Below, in pieces: positions 12,956 through 15,624 of a DNA stretch of 15,624 bases. The stretch spans positions 1-15,624 of the forward strand of contig CAZPAV010000057.1 in NCBI GenBank assembly GCA_964584755.1, in the 5' to 3' direction. Below the pieces are notes generated by a model. It was not told the origin of the DNA, did no database searches, and worked only from the letters and a program-made list of their open reading frames with translations. Position 1 is the stretch's first letter. The number at the start of each line of letters is the position of its first letter. The DNA is from CAZPAV01 sp964584755 (lineage in GTDB: Bacteria > Actinomycetota > Acidimicrobiia > Spongiisociales > UBA5794). The position numbers were made by a program, and so were the translations under genes.

Positions 12956-13972
12956 TCAGTGGATCTCGACACCGGAGTCTCCGGCGACGATCTCGCCGAT
13001 GATCCGTGCGTCGTGCTCGTACACGGTGAACCCCCGGAGGAGCCGGTCGGCCTGATCGGGGGCGGCGACCACCACGAATCCGATCCCCATGTTGAAGGTC
13101 CGGAACATCTCGTGTCGGGAGACGTCCCCGATCCGGGCGATCACCTCGAAGGTGTGTGGTACCTCCCAGCGACGTGAGTCGAGGCGCGCCCGGGTCCCCT
13201 CGGGGAGGATGCGGACGAGGTTGCCGGGGAGGCCCCCTCCGGTGACGTGCGCCAGACCGTGGGCCTCGGCCCGGGCCAGGGCGTTGAGCACGGCGGGGGT
13301 GTAGACGACCGACGGCTCGAGCAGGACCTCCGCCGTGGAGACGTCGGTGTCGGGGAAGGGCGCGTCGAGGTCGAGACCGGCGCCGAGGAGCGCACGCACG
13401 AGGGAGAACCCGTTGGCGCGGAGGTTCGGGCTGGGAACGCCGATGACGACGTCACCGGGGACGATCGCCGAGCCGTCCACCTCCTCGCCGAGCTCCACGA
13501 TCCCCAAGGCGGTGGCGGCGAGATCGAAGCGGTCGGGCTCCATGATCCCGGGGTGCTCGGCGGTCTCCCCGCCGAGCAGGGCCATCTCCGCCTCGTCACA
13601 GGCGTCGGCGATCGACTCGATGATCCGGGACACCCGCTCCACGTCGAGGCGTCCCACGGCCAGGTAGTCGGTCATGGCGACCGGTTGGGCGCCTGCCGAG
13701 ACGAGGTCGTCGGCGACCATGGCGACGAGGTCGAACCCCAGCCCCTCGACGAGGTCGGTGACCCGGGCGAGCTCGGCCTTGGTCCCCACGCCGTCGGTGG
13801 TGAGCATCAGCACGGGCCGGCGGAAGCCGGGCGGGACCCGGATCCCCGCGGCGAAGCCCCCGAAACCCCCGATGACGTCGTCCCCCCACGTGGCGGTCAC
13901 CCGCCATCCGATCTCCTCGACGAGCGCCTCCGCCGCCTCGAGGTCCACGCCGGCATCCCGGTAGGTGCTCAT
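12956..13972 (-). CDS. purM: Phosphoribosylformylglycinamidine cyclo-ligase (AIR synthetase)
   Basis: A 338-residue enzyme of normal length for the fifth step of purine synthesis, closing the imidazole ring of FGAM with ATP to give AIR. Signatures are MSTYRDAGVDLEAAEALVE at the N terminus, VLMLTTDGVGTKAELA, DLVAMVADDLVSAGAQPVAM, LLGGETAEHPGIM, SPNLRANGFSLVR, HVTGGGLPGNLVRILP and FNMGIGFVVV. All belong to the PurM/ATP-grasp-like AIRS family in the right order. The ATG at 13972 overlaps the purF stop as ATGA, so the two are translated together. It acts in the cytoplasm. The gene is convergent with the Ser/Thr-linker protein gene. Confidence 0.97.
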   Translation of the reverse strand: MSTYRDAGVDLEAAEALVEEIGWRVTATWGDDVIGGFGGFAAGIRVPPGFRRPVLMLTTDGVGTKAELARVTDLVEGLGFDLVAMVADDLVSAGAQPVAMTDYLAVGRLDVERVSRIIESIADACDEAEMALLGGETAEHPGIMEPDRFDLAATALGIVELGEEVDGSAIVPGDVVIGVPSPNLRANGFSLVRALLGAGLDLDAPFPDTDVSTAEVLLEPSVVYTPAVLNALARAEAHGLAHVTGGGLPGNLVRILPEGTRARLDSRRWEVPHTFEVIARIGDVSRHEMFRTFNMGIGFVVVAAPDQADRLLRGFTVYEHDARIIGEIVAGDSGVEIH

Positions 13973-15390
13973 CGGGTCCGCTCCAGGAGGAACTTCGGGT
14001 CCTGGAGGGGGACCTCGGTGGGGTACTCGCCGGAGAGACAGGCGGTGCAGAAGCCGGCCTCGGGGGCCCCGGTGGCGTCGAGGAGGCGGGGGAGCTCGAG
14101 GTAGGCGAGGGAGTCGACACCGAGGAAGTGGGCGATCTCCTCGACCGACCGCCCGGCGGCGAGGAGGGTCGAGCGGTCTCCGGTGTCCATCCCGTAGAAG
14201 CAGGGCCACCGGTACGGGGGGGAGGAGATCCGCAGGTGGATCTCCACCGCTCCCGCGTCGCGGATCATGCCGACGAGCCGACGCGTGGTGGAGCCACGCA
14301 CGATGGAATCGTCCACGAGCACGATGCGGCGCCCGGTGAGCGCCTGGGGGATCGGGTTGAGCTTCATTCGGATCCCCCGATCCCGCAGCGCCTGGGTCGG
14401 CTCGATGAAGGTGCGGCCGACGTACCGGTTCTTCACGAGGCCGTCCGAGTAGGGGATGCCCGATTCCTCGGCGAACCCCTGGGCCGCGGGGATCCCCGAC
14501 TCGGGGACCGGCACGACGATGTCGGCGGCGGCGGGTGCCTGGGCGGCGAGCGCCACCCCCATGCGACGGCGGGCGGTGTGCACCGTCTGCCCGTGCAGCC
14601 GCGAGTCGGGTCGGGCGAAGTACACGAACTCGAACAGACAGAGGTGGGGCTTGGCGAGAGGGAACGGTCGCAGGCTCCGCATGGTGCTCCCCTCGACCAC
14701 GATCATCTCCCCCGGTTCCACCTCCCGCACGAAGCGAGCCCCGAGGATGTCGAGTGCGGCGGTCTCGGAGGTGAGGACCCAGCCGTCGTCGAGGCGGCCG
14801 ATGCAGAGCGGGCGGAAACCGAGCGGATCCCGGACCCCGACGAGGCGGTTCCGGTCCATCGCCGTCAGGGTGAACGCTCCCTCGAGGCGCGGCAGGGTCG
14901 CGGCCATGGCGGCGACGAGATCGCCGTCCGACTCCTCCATGCCGACGGCGATCGCCTCGGCCATGAGCTCCGAGTCGGTGGTGGCGGGAAGACGTCCGAA
15001 CTCCGCGGCGAGCCGGGCCGTGTTCGTCAGATTCCCGTTGTGCGCCAGGGCGATGCCGTTCCCCGCCACCTGGCGGAAGACCGGCTGGGAGTTCTCCCAC
15101 ACGGTGGAGCCGGTCGTCGAGTACCGGGTGTGGCCGACCGCGAGGTCCCCCCGGAGGCCGGCGAGCGTGGTCTCGTCGAACACCTGGGCCACGAGCCCGA
15201 GGTCCTTGTAGACGGTGAGCCGTTCCCCGTCGGAGACCGCGATCCCGGCGCTCTCCTGGCCTCGATGCTGGAGGGCGAAGAGGCCGAAGTAGGTGAGGCG
15301 GGCGGCGTCTCCTCCGGGGACGGAGACGCCGAAGACCCCGCAGCTCTCGCCCGGAACGGCGTCGGGATCGGGGGGAGACGGCATCGCCAC
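13969..15390 (-). CDS. purF: Amidophosphoribosyltransferase
   Basis: A 473-residue glutamine PRPP amidotransferase, which catalyses the first committed step of purine synthesis (PRPP plus glutamine to phosphoribosylamine). A 16-residue propeptide precedes Cys17 in ESCGVFGV, the N-terminal nucleophile after self-cleavage. The Ntn domain has LQHRGQESAGIAV, GHTRYSTTG and HNGNLTN. The transferase domain carries the PRPP loop IVLVDDSIVRGST. Cys251, Cys397, Cys448 and Cys451 (CTAC) match the four ligands of the 4Fe-4S cluster in the B. subtilis type, which makes the enzyme oxygen-sensitive. The start is a GTG at 15390, eight bases behind TACAAT; an ATG at 15384 would shorten the propeptide by two residues. 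purM follows with an ATGA overlap. Confidence 0.96.
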   Translation of the reverse strand: MAMPSPPDPDAVPGESCGVFGVSVPGGDAARLTYFGLFALQHRGQESAGIAVSDGERLTVYKDLGLVAQVFDETTLAGLRGDLAVGHTRYSTTGSTVWENSQPVFRQVAGNGIALAHNGNLTNTARLAAEFGRLPATTDSELMAEAIAVGMEESDGDLVAAMAATLPRLEGAFTLTAMDRNRLVGVRDPLGFRPLCIGRLDDGWVLTSETAALDILGARFVREVEPGEMIVVEGSTMRSLRPFPLAKPHLCLFEFVYFARPDSRLHGQTVHTARRRMGVALAAQAPAAADIVVPVPESGIPAAQGFAEESGIPYSDGLVKNRYVGRTFIEPTQALRDRGIRMKLNPIPQALTGRRIVLVDDSIVRGSTTRRLVGMIRDAGAVEIHLRISSPPYRWPCFYGMDTGDRSTLLAAGRSVEEIAHFLGVDSLAYLELPRLLDATGAPEAGFCTACLSGEYPTEVPLQDPKFLLERTR

Positions 15391-15398
15391 GGCTCCGA

Positions 15399-15404
15399 AT
15401 TGTA
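15399..15404 (-). promoter_or_regulatory. Candidate leaderless promoter of purF-purM
   Basis: TACAAT on the minus strand, eight bases before the GTG at 15390 and 14 before the ATG at 15384. It is the best -10 match among the leaderless sites here and a rare AT-rich spot in its surroundings. Confidence 0.55.
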
Positions 15405-15624
15405 GGGGCCCGCCGGCGACCCCACCGCGAGAGCGACGGACCTGCCGGTGCTGGGCCCGGGCGCCGTCGTCGGCGCCGCCGAGACCGGAGCCCGCCAGGA
15501 CGCCACCGGCGGGCGCGCGCGCCGCCGCCGCGACCCCCCGCCCCCGGCCGCGCGCGCGCCGCGGGGGCGGCGGTGCCGGCTGGCGGTGCGCGCGGCGCGG
15601 CCAGAGGATACGCGCGGCGGCGAG
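15405..15624. other. Extremely GC-rich right edge, no gene seen
   Basis: No convincing gene is visible. The minus frame of purF stays open to the window end but has no start codon, and its Arg/Ala/Pro/Gly content looks non-coding. It holds CG-alternating runs near 15513-15522 and 15549-15559 and a hairpin with nine perfect pairs (15538-15546 with 15562-15570). TATCCT on the minus strand near the very edge resembles a -10 box. Confidence 0.5.

Overview
The window is very GC-rich, densely packed, and mostly free of mobile DNA. It contains 14 protein genes: 13 complete or spanning (one crosses an assembly gap) and one cut by the left edge. High GC, genes without Shine-Dalgarno sites that sit just behind TANNNT boxes, a LytR-CpsA-Psr wall protein, a DUF4349 lipoprotein, a small Cys/His protein and exported proteins with Ser/Thr linkers all point to an Actinomycetota bacterium. 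Acidimicrobiia or a neighbouring class is possible, but this is inference. A run of 100 N at 12248-12347 marks a draft or metagenome scaffold.

Layout. At the left edge, on the minus strand, is the start of a lipoprotein with a Thr-rich linker. Divergent from it is a short-chain dehydrogenase (280-1050), which converges on an LCP-family cell-wall protein (1102-2136). Divergent from that gene is a short selenoprotein of the SelW/Rdx family (2227-2463). Its in-frame TGA forms a C-x-x-U motif and is followed by a good bacterial SECIS-like hairpin. Next come an amidohydrolase and an inositol monophosphatase-type phosphatase (a minus-strand pair), then a divergent apolipoprotein N-acyltransferase homologue (4960-6447) with Ser where the catalytic Cys should be. 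A 335-base regulatory region leads to a 62-residue Cys/His protein. It overlaps, tail to tail, a minus-strand pair of carbamate kinase and class III aminotransferase genes. Next upstream on the same strand are a dienoyl-CoA isomerase-type hydratase and mobA, joined by an ATGA overlap. Two plus-strand cell-envelope genes follow: a DUF4349 lipoprotein and an unknown exported protein broken by the gap. The right side is the purine pair purF-purM, also joined by ATGA, and ends in an extremely GC-rich stretch.

How the parts relate. Most genes are ordinary metabolism (purines, amino acid and amine turnover, fatty acid oxidation, molybdenum cofactor) or envelope work (LCP, Lnt homologue, lipoproteins). 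No single pathway unites the window. The points of most interest are the hidden selenoprotein, the Cys-to-Ser change in the Lnt homologue, and a recurring leaderless promoter layout. A matching 13-base box in front of both promoters between the phosphatase and lnt genes is a further candidate regulatory signal.
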